Part shown: piece after piece, positions 11,176 through 24,308 of the stretch
Numbering within the stretch: the stretch's first letter is position 1
Layout: each line of letters begins with the position of its first letter
Source: Ophiura sarsii
Taxonomy: Eukaryota; Echinodermata; Ophiuroidea; Amphilepidida; Ophiuridae
Direction: 5' to 3'
NCBI GenBank assembly: GCA_035610835.1
Contig: CM069459.1
Location: forward strand, 58,497,817-58,561,816
Length of the DNA stretch: 64,000 bases
Program-made: the position numbers and the translations under genes
The notes under the pieces: model-generated
The model's database searches: none
The model's input: only the letters and a program-made list of their open reading frames with translations
Told to the model about the DNA's origin: nothing

Positions 11176-12233
11176 GCGCATAGAGCAGCTAGCAAGGTAG
11201 CATTACTCAGGAAAAGTCGGAAATCTACACGGATGTGTTTTTACATCACTTTTAAATTTTTCATCGAAATCTAATTTTTGCTCGTATCGGGCGCATAGAG
11301 CAGCTAGCAAGGTAGCATTACTCAGGAAAAGTCGGAAATCAACACGGATGTGTTTTTACATCACTTTTAAATTTTTTCAAAAAAATCGAATTGTGCTTTT
11401 ACATCACTTTGAAATTTTTCATAGAAATCCAATTTTTGATCGTATCGGGCGCATAGAGCAGCTAGCAAGGTAGCATTACTCAGCAAAAGTCGGAAATCAA
11501 CACAGATGTGTTTTTACATCACTTTTAAATTTTTCATAAAAATCGAATTGTGTTTTTACATCACTTTTAAATTTTTCATCGAAATCTAATTTTTGCTCGT
11601 ATCGGGCGCATAGAGCAGCTAGCAAGGTAGCATTACTCAGGAAAAGTCGGAAATCAACACGGATGTGTTTTTACATCACTTTTAAATTTTTCATAAAAAT
11701 CGAATTGTGTTTTTACATCACTTTGAAATTTTTCATCGAAATCTAATTTTTGCTCGTATCGGGCGCATAGAGCAGCTAGCAAGGTAGCATAACTCAGGAA
11801 AAGTCGGAAATCAACACGGATGTGTTTTTACATCACTTTTAAATTTTTCATAAAAATCGAATTGTGTTTTTACATCACTTTGAAATTTTTCATCGAAATC
11901 TAATTTTTGCTCGTATCGGGCGCATAGAGCAGCTAGCAAGGTAGCATAACTCAGGAAAAGTCGGAAATCAACACGGATGTGTTTTTACATCACTTTTAAA
12001 TTTTTCATAAAAATCGAATTGTGTTTTTACATCACTTTGAAATTTTTCATCGAAATCTAATTTTTGCTCGTATCGGGCGCATAGAGCAGCTAGCAAGGTA
12101 GCATTACTTAGGAAAAGTCGGAAATCAACACAGATGTGTTTTTACATCACTTTTAAATTTTTCATAAAAATCGAATTGTGCTTTTACATCACTTTGAAAT
12201 TTTTCATAGAAATCCAATTTTTGATCGTATCGG
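11176..12233. repeat. Long-monomer block 2
   Basis: This 1058-bp block holds one 115-bp type 7 monomer (gtcggaaatctacacgg), one 158-bp hybrid and five 157-bp monomers. Each 157-bp unit contains gtgtttttacatcacttt twice, about 42 bp apart, so the extra length is a direct internal duplication. Head variants are ordered: cagcaaaag, then cataac twice, then ttactta in the last. Confidence 0.96.
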
Positions 12234-13268
12234 GCGCATAGAGCAGCTAGCAAGGTAGCATTACTCAGGAAAAGTCAAAAATCAACACAGATGTGTTTTT
12301 ACATCACTTTCAAATTTTTTCAAAAAAATGAAATCGTTGCTCGTATCTGCGCATAGAGCAGCTAGCAAGATAGCATTATTCAGGAAAAGTCAAAAATCAA
12401 CACAGATATGTTTTTACATCACTTTCAAATTTTTTCAAAAAAATCCAATTGTTGCTCGTATCGGCGCATAGAGCAGCCAGCAAGGTAGCATTACTCAGGA
12501 AAAGTCAAAAATCAACACAGATGTGTTTTTACATCACTTTCAAATTTTTTCAAAAAAATCCAATTGTTGCTCGTATGGGCGCATAGAGCAGCTAGCAAGG
12601 TAGCATTACTCAGGAAAAGTCAAAAATCAACACATATGTGTTTTTACATCACTTTTAAAAAATTTCAAACAAATCAAATCGTTGCTCGTATCTGCGCATA
12701 GAGCAGCTAGCAAGGTAGCATTACTCAGGAAAAGTCAAAAATCAACACAGATGTGTTTTTACATCACTTTTAAAAAATTTCAAACAAATCAAATCGTTGC
12801 TCGTATCTGCGCATAGAGCAGCTAGCAAGATAGCATTACTCAGGAAAAGTCAAAAATCAACACAGATGTGTTTTTACATCACTTTCAAATTTTTTCAAAA
12901 AAATCCAATTGTTGCTCGTATGGGCGCATAGAGCAGCTAGCAAGGTAGCATTACTCAGGAAAAGTCAAAAATCAACACAGATATGTTTTTACATCACTTT
13001 CAAATTTTTTCAAAAAAATCCAATTGTTGCTCTTATCGGCGCATAGAGCAGCTAGCAAGGTAGCATTACTCAGGAAAAGTCAAAAATCAACACAGATGTG
13101 TTTTTACATCACTTTTAAAAAATTTCAAACAAATCAAATCGTTGCTCGTATCTGCGCATAGAGCAGCTAGCAAGATAGCATTACTCAGGAAAAGTCAAAA
13201 ATCAACACAGATGTGTTTTTACATCACTTTCAAATTTTTTCAAAAAAATCCAATTGTTGCTCGTATGG
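12234..13268. repeat. 9-monomer group after long block 2: 1-1-1-2n-2-1-1t-2-1
   Basis: The length is exactly 9 x 115 bp. The first tail reads aaaaaaatgaaatcg, differing by one base from the other copies. The second monomer carries attattcagg with agatatg and is followed by cagccagc. CATATG is at 12633. This nine-monomer run follows six of the seven long blocks. Confidence 0.93.
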
Positions 13269-13957
13269 GCGCATAGAGCAGCTAGCAAGGTAGCATTACT
13301 CAGGAAAAGTCAAAAATCAACACAGATGTGTTTTTACATCACTTTCAAAAAAATTCAAAAAATCCAATTGTTGCTCGTATCGGCGCATAGAGCAGCTAGC
13401 AAGGTAGCATTACTCAGGAAAAGTCAAAAATCAACACAGATGTGTTTTTACATCACTTTTAAATTTTTTCAAAAAAATCAAATCGTTGCTCGTATGGGCG
13501 CATAGAGCAGCTAGCAAGGTAGCATTACTCAGGAAAAGTCAAAAATCAACACAGATGTGTTTTTACATCACTTTTAAAAAATTTCAAACAAATCAAATCG
13601 TTGCTCGTATCTGCGCATAGAGCAGCTAGCAAGATAGCATTACTCAGGAAAAGTCAAAAATCAACACAGATGTGTTTTTACATCACTTTCAAATTTTTTC
13701 AAAAAAATCCAATTGTTGCTCGTATGGGCGCATAAAGCAGCTAGCAAGGTAGCATTACTCAGGAAAAGTCAAAAATCAACACAGATGTGTTTTTACATCA
13801 CTTTTAAAAAATTTCAAACAAATCAAATCGTTGCTCGTATCTGCGCATAGAGCAGCTAGCAAGATAGCATTACTCAGGAAAAGTCAAAAATCAACACAGA
13901 TGTGTTTTTACATCACTTTCAAATTTTTTCAAAAAAATCCAATTGTTGCTCGTATGG
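13269..13957. repeat. 6-monomer group 5-3-2-1-2-1
   Basis: The length is 689 bp. Monomer 5 begins with the private head change gcgcataaagcag near 13731, which is also found at the same place in the copies at 26403 and 32916. Confidence 0.88.
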
Positions 13958-15911
13958 GCGCATAGAGCAGCTAGCAAGGTAGCATTACTCAGGAAAAGTC
14001 AAAAATCAACACAGATGTGTTTTTACATCACTTTCAAAAAAATTCAAAAAATCCAATTGTTGCTCGTATCGGCGCATAGAGCAGCTAGCAAGGTAGCATT
14101 ACTCAGGAAAAGTCAAAAATCAACACAGATGTGTTTTTACATCACTTTTAAATTTTTTCAAAAAAAATCAAATCGTTGCTCGTATCTGCGCATAGAGCAG
14201 CTAGCAAGATAGCATTACTCAGGAAAAGTCAAAAATCAACACAGATGTGTTTTTACATCACTTTTAAATTTTTTCAAAAAAATCCAATTGTTGCTCGTAT
14301 CGGCGCATAGAGCAGCCAGCAAGGTAGCATTACTCAGGAAAAGTCAAAAATCAACACAGATGTGTTTTTACATCACTTTTAAATTTTTTCAAAAAAATCA
14401 AATCGTTGCTCGTATGGGCGCATAGAGCAGCTAGCAAGGTAGCATTACTCAGGAAAAGTCAAAAATCAACACAGATGTGTTTTTACATCACTTTTAAAAA
14501 ATTTCAAACAAATCAAATCGTTGCTCGTATCTGCGCATAGAGCAGCTAGCAAGATAGCATTACTCAGGAAAAGTCAAAAATCAACACAGATGTGTTTTTA
14601 CATCACTTTCAAATTTTTTCAAAAAAATCCAATTGTTGCTCGTATGGGCGCATAGAGCAGCTAGCAAGGTAGCATTACTCAGGAAAAGTCAAAAATCAAC
14701 ACAGATGTGTTTTTACATCACTTTTAAAAAATTTCAAACAAATCAAATCGTTGCTCGTATCTGCGCATAGAGCAGCTAGCAAGATAGCATTACTCAGGAA
14801 AAGTCAAAAATCAACACAGATGTGTTTTTACATCACTTTTAAATTTTTTCAAAAAAATCAAATCGTTGCTCGTATCTGCGCATAGAGCAGCTAGCAAGAT
14901 AGCATTACTCAGGAAAAGTCAAAAATCAACACAGATGTGTTTTTACATCACTTTTAAATTTTTTCAAAAAAATCAAATCGTTGCTCGTATCTGCGCATAG
15001 AGCAGCTAGCAAGATAGCATTACTCAGGAAAAGTCAAAAATCAACACAGATGTGTTTTTACATCACTTTTAAATTTTTTCAAAAAAATCCAATTGTTGCT
15101 CGTATCGGCGCATAGAGCAGCCAGCAAGGTAGCATTACTCAGGAAAAGTCAAAAATCAACACAGATGTGTTTTTACATCACTTTCAAATTTTTTCAAAAA
15201 AATCCAATTGTTGCTCGTATGGGCGCATAGAGCAGCTAGCAAGGTAGCATTACTCAGGAAAAGTCAAAAATCAACACATATGTGTTTTTACATCACTTTT
15301 AAAAAATTTCAAACAAATCAAATCGTTGCTCGTATCTGCGCATAGAGCAGCTAGCAAGGTAGCATTACTCAGGAAAAGTCAAAAATCAACACAGATGTGT
15401 TTTTACATCACTTTTAAAAAATTTCAAACAAATCAAATCGTTGCTCGTATCTGCGCATAGAGCAGCTAGCAAGATAGCATTACTCAGGAAAAGTCAAAAA
15501 TCAACACAGATGTGTTTTTACATCACTTTCAAATTTTTTCAAAAAAATCCAATTGTTGCTCGTATGGGCGCATAGAGCAGCTAGCAAGGTAGCATTACTC
15601 AGGAAAAGTCAAAAATCAACACAGATATGTTTTTACATCACTTTCAAATTTTTTCAAAAAATCCAATTGTTGCTCTTATCGGCGCATAGAGCAGCTAGCA
15701 AGGTAGCATTACTCAGGAAATGTCAAAAATCAACACAGATGTGTTTTTACATCACTTTTAAAAAATTTCAAACAAATCAAATCGTTGCTCGTATCTGCGC
15801 ATAGAGCAGCTAGCAAGATAGCATTACTCAGGAAAAGTCAAAAATCAACACAGATGTGTTTTTACATCACTTTCAAATTTTTTCAAAAAAATCCAATTGT
15901 TGCTCGTATGG
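13958..15911. repeat. 17-monomer HOR copy a: 5-3-4-3-2-1-2-3-3-4-1-2n-2-1-1t-2-1
   Basis: The length is 1954 bp, the same as the copies at 33605, 45488, 51577 and 58585. A type 3 tail with one extra A (near 14165) and a type 1t tail with one A fewer (near 15660) cancel out. CATATG is at 15277. The type 2 near the end carries ggaaatgtc. Confidence 0.92.
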
Positions 15912-17520
15912 GCGCATAGAGCAGCTAGCAAGGTAGCATTACTCAGGAAAAGTCAAAAATCAACACAGATGTGTTTTTACATCACTTTCAAAAAAATTCA
16001 AAAAATCCAATTGTTGCTCGTATCGGCGCATAGAGCAGCTAGCAAGGTAGCATTACTCAGGAAAAGTCAAAAATCAACACAGATGTGTTTTTACATCACT
16101 TTTGAATTTTTTCAAAAAAATCAAATCGTTGCTCGTATGGGCGCATAGAGCAGCTAGCAAGGTAGCATTACTCAGGAAAAGTCAAAAATCAACACAGATG
16201 TGTTTTTACATCACTTTTAAAAAATTTCAAACAAATCAAATCGTTGCTCGTATCTGCGCATAGAGCTGCTAGCAAGATAGCATTACTCAGGAAAAGTCAA
16301 AAATCAACACAGATGTGTTTTTACATCACTTTCAAATTTTTTCAAAAAAATCCAATTGTTGCTCGTATGGGCGCATAGAGCAGCTAGCAAGGTAGCATTA
16401 CTCAGGAAAAGTCAAAAATCAACACAGATGTGTTTTTACATCACTTTTAAAAAATTTCAAACAAATCAAATCGTTGCTCGTATCTGCGCATAGAGCAGCT
16501 AGCAAGATAGCATTACTCAGGAAAAGTCAAAAATCAACACAGATGTGTTTTTACATCACTTTTAAATTTTTTCAAAAAAATCAAATCGTTGCTCGTATCT
16601 GCGCATAGAGCAGCTAGCAAGATAGCATTACTCAGGAAAAGTCAAAAATCAACACAGATGTGTTTTTACATCACTTTTAAATTTTTTCAAAAAAATCCAA
16701 TTGTTGCTCGTATCGGCGCATAGAGCAGCCAGCAAGGTAGCATTACTCAGGAAAAGTCAAAAATCAACACAGATGTGTTTTTACATCACTTTCAAATTTT
16801 TTCAAAAAAATCCAATTGTTGCTCGTATGGGCGCATAGAGCAGCTAGCAAGGTAGCATTACTCAGGAAAAGTCAAAAATCAACACATATGTGTTTTTACA
16901 TCACTTTTAAAAAATTTCAAACAAATCAAATCGTTGCTCGTATCTGCGCATAGAGCAGCTAGCAAGGTAGCATTACTCAGGAAAAGTCAAAAATCAACAC
17001 AGATGTGTTTTTACATCACTTTTAAAAAATTTCAAACAAATCAAATCGTTGCTCGTATCTGCGCATAGAGCAGCTAGCAAGATAGCATTACTCAGGAAAA
17101 GTCAAAAATCAACACAGATGTGTTTTTACATCACTTTCAAATTTTTTCAAAAAAATCCAATTGTTGCTCGTATGGGCGCATAGAGCAGCTAGCAAGGTAG
17201 CATTACTCAGGAAAAGTCAAAAATCAACACAGATATGTTTTTACATCACTTTCAAATTTTTTCAAAAAAATCCAATTGTTGCTCTTATCGGCGCATAGAG
17301 CAGCTAGCAAGGTAGCATTACTCAGGAAATGTCAAAAATCAACACAGATGTGTTTTTACATCACTTTTAAAAAATTTCAAACAAATCAAATCGTTGCTCG
17401 TATCTGCGCATAGAGCAGCTAGCAAGATAGCATTACTCAGGAAAAGTCAAAAATCAACACAGATGTGTTTTTACATCACTTTCAAATTTTTTCAAAAAAA
17501 TCCAATTGTTGCTCGTATGG
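15912..17520. repeat. 15-monomer HOR, 14-monomer version
   Basis: The order is 5-3-2-1-2-3-4-1-2n-2-1-1t-2-1, 1609 bp, which is the 15-monomer HOR minus one type 3. The second monomer has ttttgaatttttt, the mark of this HOR, and the fourth carries gagctgctagc. CATATG is at 16885. Confidence 0.92.
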
Positions 17521-19828
17521 GCGCATAGAGCAGCTAGCAAGGTAGCATTACTCAGGAAAAGTCAAAAATCAACACAGATGTGTTTTTACATAATTTTCAA
17601 AAAAATTCAAAAAATCCAATTGTTGCTCGTATCGGCGCATAGAGCAGCTAGCAAGGTAGCATTACTCAGGAAAAGTCAAAAATCAACACAGATGTGTTTT
17701 TACATCACTTTTAAATTTTTTCAAAAAAATCAAATCGTTGCTCGTATGGGCGCATAGAGCAGCTAGCAAGGTAGCATTACTCAGGAAAAGTCAAAAATCA
17801 ACACAGATGTGTTTTTACATCACTTTTAAAAAATTTCAAACAAATCAAATCGTTGCTCGTATCTGCGCATAGAGCTGCTAGCAAGATAGCATTACTCAGG
17901 AAAAGTCAAAAATCAACACAGATGTGTTTTTACATCACTTTCAAATTTTTTCAAAAAAATCCAATTGTTGCTCGTATGGGCGCATAGAGCAGCTAGCAAG
18001 GTAGCATTACTCAGGAAAAGTCAAAAATCAACACAGATGTGTTTTTACATCACTTTCAAAAAAATTCAAAAAATCCAATTGTTGCTCGTATCGGCGCATA
18101 GAGCAGCTAGCAAGGTAGCATTACTCAGGAAAAGTCAAAAATCAACACAGATGTGTTTTTACATCACTTTTAAAAAATTTCAAACAAATCAAATCGTTGC
18201 TCGTATCTGCGCATAGAGCAGCTAGCAAGATAGCATTACTCAGGAAAAGTCAAAAATCAACACAGATGTGTTTTTACATCACTTTCAAATTTTTTCAAAA
18301 AAATCCAATTGTTGCTCGTATGGGCGCATAGAGCAGCTAGCAAGGTAGCATTACTCAGGAAAAGTCAAAAATCAACACAGATGTGTTTTTACATCACTTT
18401 TAAATTTTTTCAAAAAAATCAAATCGTTGCTCGTATCTGCGCATAGAGCAGCTAGCAAGATAGCATTACTCAGGAAAAGTCAAAAATCAACACAGATGTG
18501 TTTTTACATCACTTTTAAATTTTTTCAAAAAAATCAAATCGTTGCTCGTATCTGCGCATAGAGCAGCTAGCAAGATAGCATTACTCAGGAAAAGTCAAAA
18601 ATCAACACAGATGTGTTTTTACATCACTTTTAAATTTTTTCAAAAAAATCCAATTGTTGCTCGTATGGGCGCATAGAGCAGCTAGCAAGGTAGCATTACT
18701 CAGGAAAAGTCAAAAATCAACACAGATGTGTTTTTACATCACTTTCAAATTTTTTATCGAAATCTAATTTTTGCTCGTATCGGGCGCATAGAGCAGCTAG
18801 CAAGGTAGCATTACTCAGGAAAAGTCGGAAATCAACACGGATGTGTTTTTACATCACTTTCAAATTTTTTCAAAAAAATCCAATTGTTGCTCGTATGGGC
18901 GCATAGAGCAGCTAGCAAGGTAGCATTACTCAGGAAAAGTCAAAAATCAACACAGATGTGTTTTTACATCACTTTCAAAAAAATTCAAAAAATCCAATTG
19001 TTGCTCGTATCGGCGCATAGAGCAGCTAGCAAGGTAGCATTACTCAGGAAAAGTCAAAAATCAACACAGATGTGTTTTTACATCACTTTTAAATTTTTTC
19101 AAAAAAATCAAATCGTTGCTCGTATCTGCGCATAGAGCAGCTAGCAAGATAGCATTACTCAGGAAAAGTCAAAAATCAACACAGATGTGTTTTTACATCA
19201 CTTTTAAATTTTTTCAAAAAAATCAAATCGTTGCTCGTATCTGCGCATAGAGCAGCTAGCAAGATAGCATTACTCAGGAAAAGTCAAAAATCAACACAGA
19301 TGTGTTTTTACATCACTTTTAAATTTTTTCAAAAAAATCCAATTGTTGCTCGTATGGGCGCATAGAGCAGCTAGCAAGGTAGCATTACTCAGGAAAAGTC
19401 AAAAATCAACACAGATGTGTTTTTACATCACTTTCAAATTTTTTATCGAAATCTAATTTTTGCTCGTATCGGGCGCATAGAGCAGCTAGCAAGGTAGCAT
19501 TACTCAGGAAAAGTCAAAAATCAACACAGATGTGTTTTTACATCACTTTCAAAAAAATTCAAAAAATCCAATTGTTGCTCGTATCGGCGCATAGAGCAGC
19601 TAGCAAGGTAGCATTACTCAGGAAAAGTCAAAAATCAACACAGATGTGTTTTTACATCACTTTTAAATTTTTTCAAAAAAATCAAATCGTTGCTCGTATC
19701 TGCGCATAGAGCAGCTAGCAAAATAGCATTACTCAGGAAAAGTCAAAAATCAACACAGATGTGTTTTTACATCACTTTCAAATTTTTTCAAAAAAATCCA
19801 ATTGTTGCTCGTATTGTTGCTCGTATGG
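17521..19828. repeat. Groups 5-3-2-1, 5-2-1-3-3-4-6-1 and 5-3-3-4-6-5-3-1
   Basis: Type 5 monomers open at 17521, 17980 and 18899. A private change, tacataatttt, occurs near 17588. The stretch matches 21783 onward at an offset of 4262 bp. In the last group the lead-in to a long block is started (types 6-5-3 with agcaaaatag) but no long block follows. A type 1 with a 12-bp duplication comes instead. Confidence 0.88.
19801..19824. repeat. 12-bp direct duplication inside a monomer
   Basis: The unit attgttgctcgt occurs twice in a row (19801-19812 and 19813-19824), making this monomer 127 bp. I saw it nowhere else in the window, so it is a private slippage or break-repair event that has not spread. 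Confidence 0.95.
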
Positions 19829-21782
19829 GCGCATAGAGCAGCTAGCAAGGTAGCATTACTCAGGAAAAGTCAAAAATCAACACAGATGTGTTTTTACATC
19901 ACTTTCAAAAAAATTCAAAAAATCCAATTGTTGCTCGTATCGGCGCATAGAGCAGCTAGCAAGGTAGCATTACTCAGGAAAAGTCAAAAATCAACACAGA
20001 TGTGTTTTTACATCACTTTTAAAAAATTTCAAACAAATCAAATCGTTGCTCGTATCTGCGCATAGAGCTGCTAGCAAGATAGCATTACTCAGGAAAAGTC
20101 AAAAATCAACACAGATGTGTTTTTACATCACTTTCAAATTTTTTCAAAAAAATCCAATTGTTGCTCGTATGAGCGCATAGAGCAGCTAGCAAGGTAGCAT
20201 TACTCAGGAAAAGTCAAAAATCAACACAGATGTGTTTTTACATCACTTTTAAAAAATTTCAAACAAATCAAATCGTTGCTCGTATCTGCGCATAGAGCAG
20301 CTAGCAAGATAGCATTACTCAGGAAAAGTCAAAAATCAACACAGATGTGTTTTTACATCACTTTTAAATTTTTTCAAAAAAATCAAATCGTTGCTCGTAT
20401 CTGCGCATAGAGCAGCTAGCAAGATAGCATTACTCAGGAAAAGTCAAAAATCAACACAGATGTGTTTTTACATCACTTTTAAATTTTTTCAAAAAAATCC
20501 AATTGTTGCTCGTATCGGCGCATAGAGCAGCCAGCAAGGTAGCATTACTCAGGAAAAGTCAAAAATCAACACAGATGTGTTTTTACATCACTTTCAAATT
20601 TTTTCAAAAAAATCCAATTGTTGCTCGTATGGGCGCATAGAGCAGCTAGCAAGGTAGCATTACTCAGGAAAAGTCAAAAATCAACACATATGTGTTTTTA
20701 CATCACTTTTAAAAAATTTCAAACAAATCAAATCGTTGCTCGTATCTGCGCATAGAGCAGCTAGCAAGGTAGCATTACTCAGGAAAAGTCAAAAATCAAC
20801 ACAGATGTGTTTTTACATCACTTTTAAAAAATTTCAAACAAATCAAATCGTTGCTCGTATCTGCGCATAGAGCAGCTAGCAAGATAGCATTACTCAGGAA
20901 AAGTCAAAAATCAACACAGATGTGTTTTTACATCACTTTCAAATTTTTTCAAAAAAATCCAATTGTTGCTCGTATGGGCGCATAGAGCAGCTAGCAAGGT
21001 AGCATTACTCAGGAAAAGTCAAAAATCAACACAGATATGTTTTTACATCACTTTCAAATTTTTTCAAAAAAATCCAATTGTTGCTCTTATCGGCGCATAG
21101 AGCAGCTAGCAAGGTAGCATTACTCAGGAAATGTCAAAAATCAACACAGATGTGTTTTTACATCACTTTTAAAAAATTTCAAACAAATCAAATCGTTGCT
21201 CGTATCTGCGCATAGAGCAGCTAGCAAGGTAGCATTACTCAGGAAAAGTCAAAAATCAACACAGATGTGTTTTTACATCACTTTTAAAAAATTTCAAACA
21301 AATCAAATCGTTGCTCGTATCTGCGCATAGAGCAGCTAGCAAGATAGCATTACTCAGGAAAAGTCAAAAATCAACACAGATGTGTTTTTACATCACTTTC
21401 AAATTTTTTCAAAAAAATCCAATTGTTGCTCGTATGGGCGCATAGAGCAGCTAGCAAGGTAGCATTACTCAGGAAAAGTCAAAAATCAACACAGATATGT
21501 TTTTACATCACTTTCAAATTTTTTCAAAAAAATCCAATTGTTGCTCTTATCGGCGCATAGAGCAGCTAGCAAGGTAGCATTACTCAGGAAATGTCAAAAA
21601 TCAACACAGATGTGTTTTTACATCACTTTTAAAAAATTTCAAACAAATCAAATCGTTGCTCGTATCTGCGCATAGAGCAGCTAGCAAGATAGCATTACTC
21701 AGGAAAAGTCAAAAATCAACACAGATGTGTTTTTACATCACTTTCAAATTTTTTCAAAAAAATCCAATTGTTGCTCGTATGG
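19829..21782. repeat. 17-monomer group with a 460-bp internal tandem duplication
   Basis: The order is 5-2-1-2-3-4-1-2n-2-1-1t-2-1... with the four monomers 2-1-1t-2 present twice. The second monomer junction carries gagctgctagc and one head reads gagcgc near 20170. CATATG is at 20687. Confidence 0.88.
20750..21670. repeat. Tandem duplication of four monomers (2 x 460 bp)
   Basis: Types 2-1-1t-2 are repeated directly, including the rare marks agatatg, gctcttat and ggaaatgtc in both copies. At the border the head keeps aaggtag where the usual order has aagatag. This marks the exchange point. Confidence 0.9.
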
Positions 21783-24308
21783 GCGCATAGAGCAGCTAGC
21801 AAGGTAGCATTACTCAGGAAAAGTCAAAAATCAACACAGATGTGTTTTTACATCACTTTCAAAAAAATTCAAAAAATCCAATTGTTGCTCGTATCGGCGC
21901 ATAGAGCAGCTAGCAAGGTAGCATTACTCAGGAAAAGTCAAAAATCAACACAGATGTGTTTTTACATCACTTTTAAATTTTTTCAAAAAAATCAAATCGT
22001 TGCTCGTATGGGCGCATAGAGCAGCTAGCAAGGTAGCATTACTCAGGAAAAGTCAAAAATCAACACAGATGTGTTTTTACATCACTTTTAAAAAATTTCA
22101 AACAAATCAAATCGTTGCTCGTATCTGCGCATAGAGCTGCTAGCAAGATAGCATTACTCAGGAAAAGTCAAAAATCAACACAGATGTGTTTTTACATCAC
22201 TTTCAAATTTTTTCAAAAAAATCCAATTGTTGCTCGTATGGGCGCATAGAGCAGCTAGCAAGGTAGCATTACTCAGGAAAAGTCAAAAATCAACACAGAT
22301 GTGTTTTTACATCACTTTCAAAAAAATTCAAAAAATCCAATTGTTGCTCGTATCGGCGCATAGAGCAGCTAGCAAGGTAGCATTACTCAGGAAAAGTCAA
22401 AAATCAACACAGATGTGTTTTTACATCACTTTTAAAAAATTTCAAACAAATCAAATCGTTGCTCGTATCTGCGCATAGAGCAGCTAGCAAGATAGCATTA
22501 CTCAGGAAAAGTCAAAAATCAACACAGATGTGTTTTTACATCACTTTCAAATTTTTTCAAAAAAATCCAATTGTTGCTCGTATGGGCGCATAGAGCAGCT
22601 AGCAAGGTAGCATTACTCAGGAAAAGTCAAAAATCAACACAGATGTGTTTTTACATCACTTTTAAATTTTTTCAAAAAAATCAAATCGTTGCTCGTATCT
22701 GCGCATAGAGCAGCTAGCAAGATAGCATTACTCAGGAAAAGTCAAAAATCAACACAGATGTGTTTTTACATCACTTTTAAATTTTTTCAAAAAAATCAAA
22801 TCGTTGCTCGTATCTGCGCATAGAGCAGCTAGCAAGATAGCATTACTCAGGAAAAGTCAAAAATCAACACAGATGTGTTTTTACATCACTTTTAAATTTT
22901 TTCAAAAAAATCCAATTGTTGCTCGTATGGGCGCATAGAGCAGCTAGCAAGGTAGCATTACTCAGGAAAAGTCAAAAATCAACACAGATGTGTTTTTACA
23001 TCACTTTCAAATTTTTTATCGAAATCTAATTTTTGCTCGTATCGGGCGCATAGAGCAGCTAGCAAGGTAGCATTACTCAGGAAAAGTCGGAAATCAACAC
23101 GGATGTGTTTTTACATCACTTTCAAATTTTTTCAAAAAAATCCAATTGTTGCTCGTATGGGCGCATAGAGCAGCTAGCAAGGTAGCATTACTCAGGAAAA
23201 GTCAAAAATCAACACAGATGTGTTTTTACATCACTTTCAAAAAAATTCAAAAAATCCAATTGTTGCTCGTATCGGCGCATAGAGCAGCTAGCAAGGTAGC
23301 ATTACTCAGGAAAAGTCAAAAATCAACACAGATGTGTTTTTACATCACTTTTAAATTTTTTCAAAAAAATCAAATCGTTGCTCGTATCTGCGCATAGAGC
23401 AGCTAGCAAGATAGCATTACTCAGGAAAAGTCAAAAATCAACACAGATGTGTTTTTACATCACTTTTAAATTTTTTCAAAAAAATCAAATCGTTGCTCGT
23501 ATCTGCGCATAGAGCAGCTAGCAAGATAGCATTACTCAGGAAAAGTCAAAAATCAACACAGATGTGTTTTTACATCACTTTTAAATTTTTTCAAAAAAAT
23601 CCAATTGTTGCTCGTATGGGCGCATAGAGCAGCTAGCAAGGTAGCATTACTCAGGAAAAGTCAAAAATCAACACAGATGTGTTTTTACATCACTTTCAAA
23701 TTTTTTATCGAAATCTAATTTTTGCTCGTATCGGGCGCATAGAGCAGCTAGCAAGGTAGCATTACTCAGGAAAAGTCAAAAATCAACACAGATGTGTTTT
23801 TACATCACTTTCAAAAAAATTCAAAAAATCCAATTGTTGCTCGTATCGGCGCATAGAGCAGCTAGCAAGGTAGCATTACTCAGGAAAAGTCAAAAATCAA
23901 CACAGATGTGTTTTTACATCACTTTTAAATTTTTTCAAAAAAATCAAATCGTTGCTCGTATCTGCGCATAGAGCAGCTAGCAAAATAGCATTACTCAGGA
24001 AAAGTCAAAAATCAACACAGATGTGTTTTTACATCACTTTTAAATTTTTTCAAAAAAATCAAATCGTTGCTCGTATCTGCGCATAGAGCAGCTAGCAAGA
24101 TAGCATTACTCAGGAAAAGTCAAAAATCAACACAGATGTGTTTTTACATCACTTTTAAATTTTTTCAAAAAAATCCAATTGTTGCTCGTATGGGCGCATA
24201 GAGCAGCTAGCAAGGTAGCATTACTCAGGAAAAGTCAAAAATCAACACAGATGTGTTTTTACATCACTTTCAAATTTTTTATCGAAATCTAATTTTTGCT
24301 CGTATCGG
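21783..24308. repeat. Groups 5-3-2-1, 5-2-1-3-3-4-6-1 and lead-in 5-3-3-4-6-5-3-3-4-6
   Basis: Type 5 monomers open at 21783, 22242 and 23161. This repeats 17521-19770 at offset 4262, but here the lead-in completes and runs into long block 3. The part from 22242 returns at 27092, offset 4850. Confidence 0.9.

Noticed and set aside
11176..12233. Long-monomer blocks as inserted transposons
   Set aside because: They have no terminal inverted repeats, target-site duplication or coding capacity. The extra length is a 42-bp duplication of monomer sequence and the register is kept.
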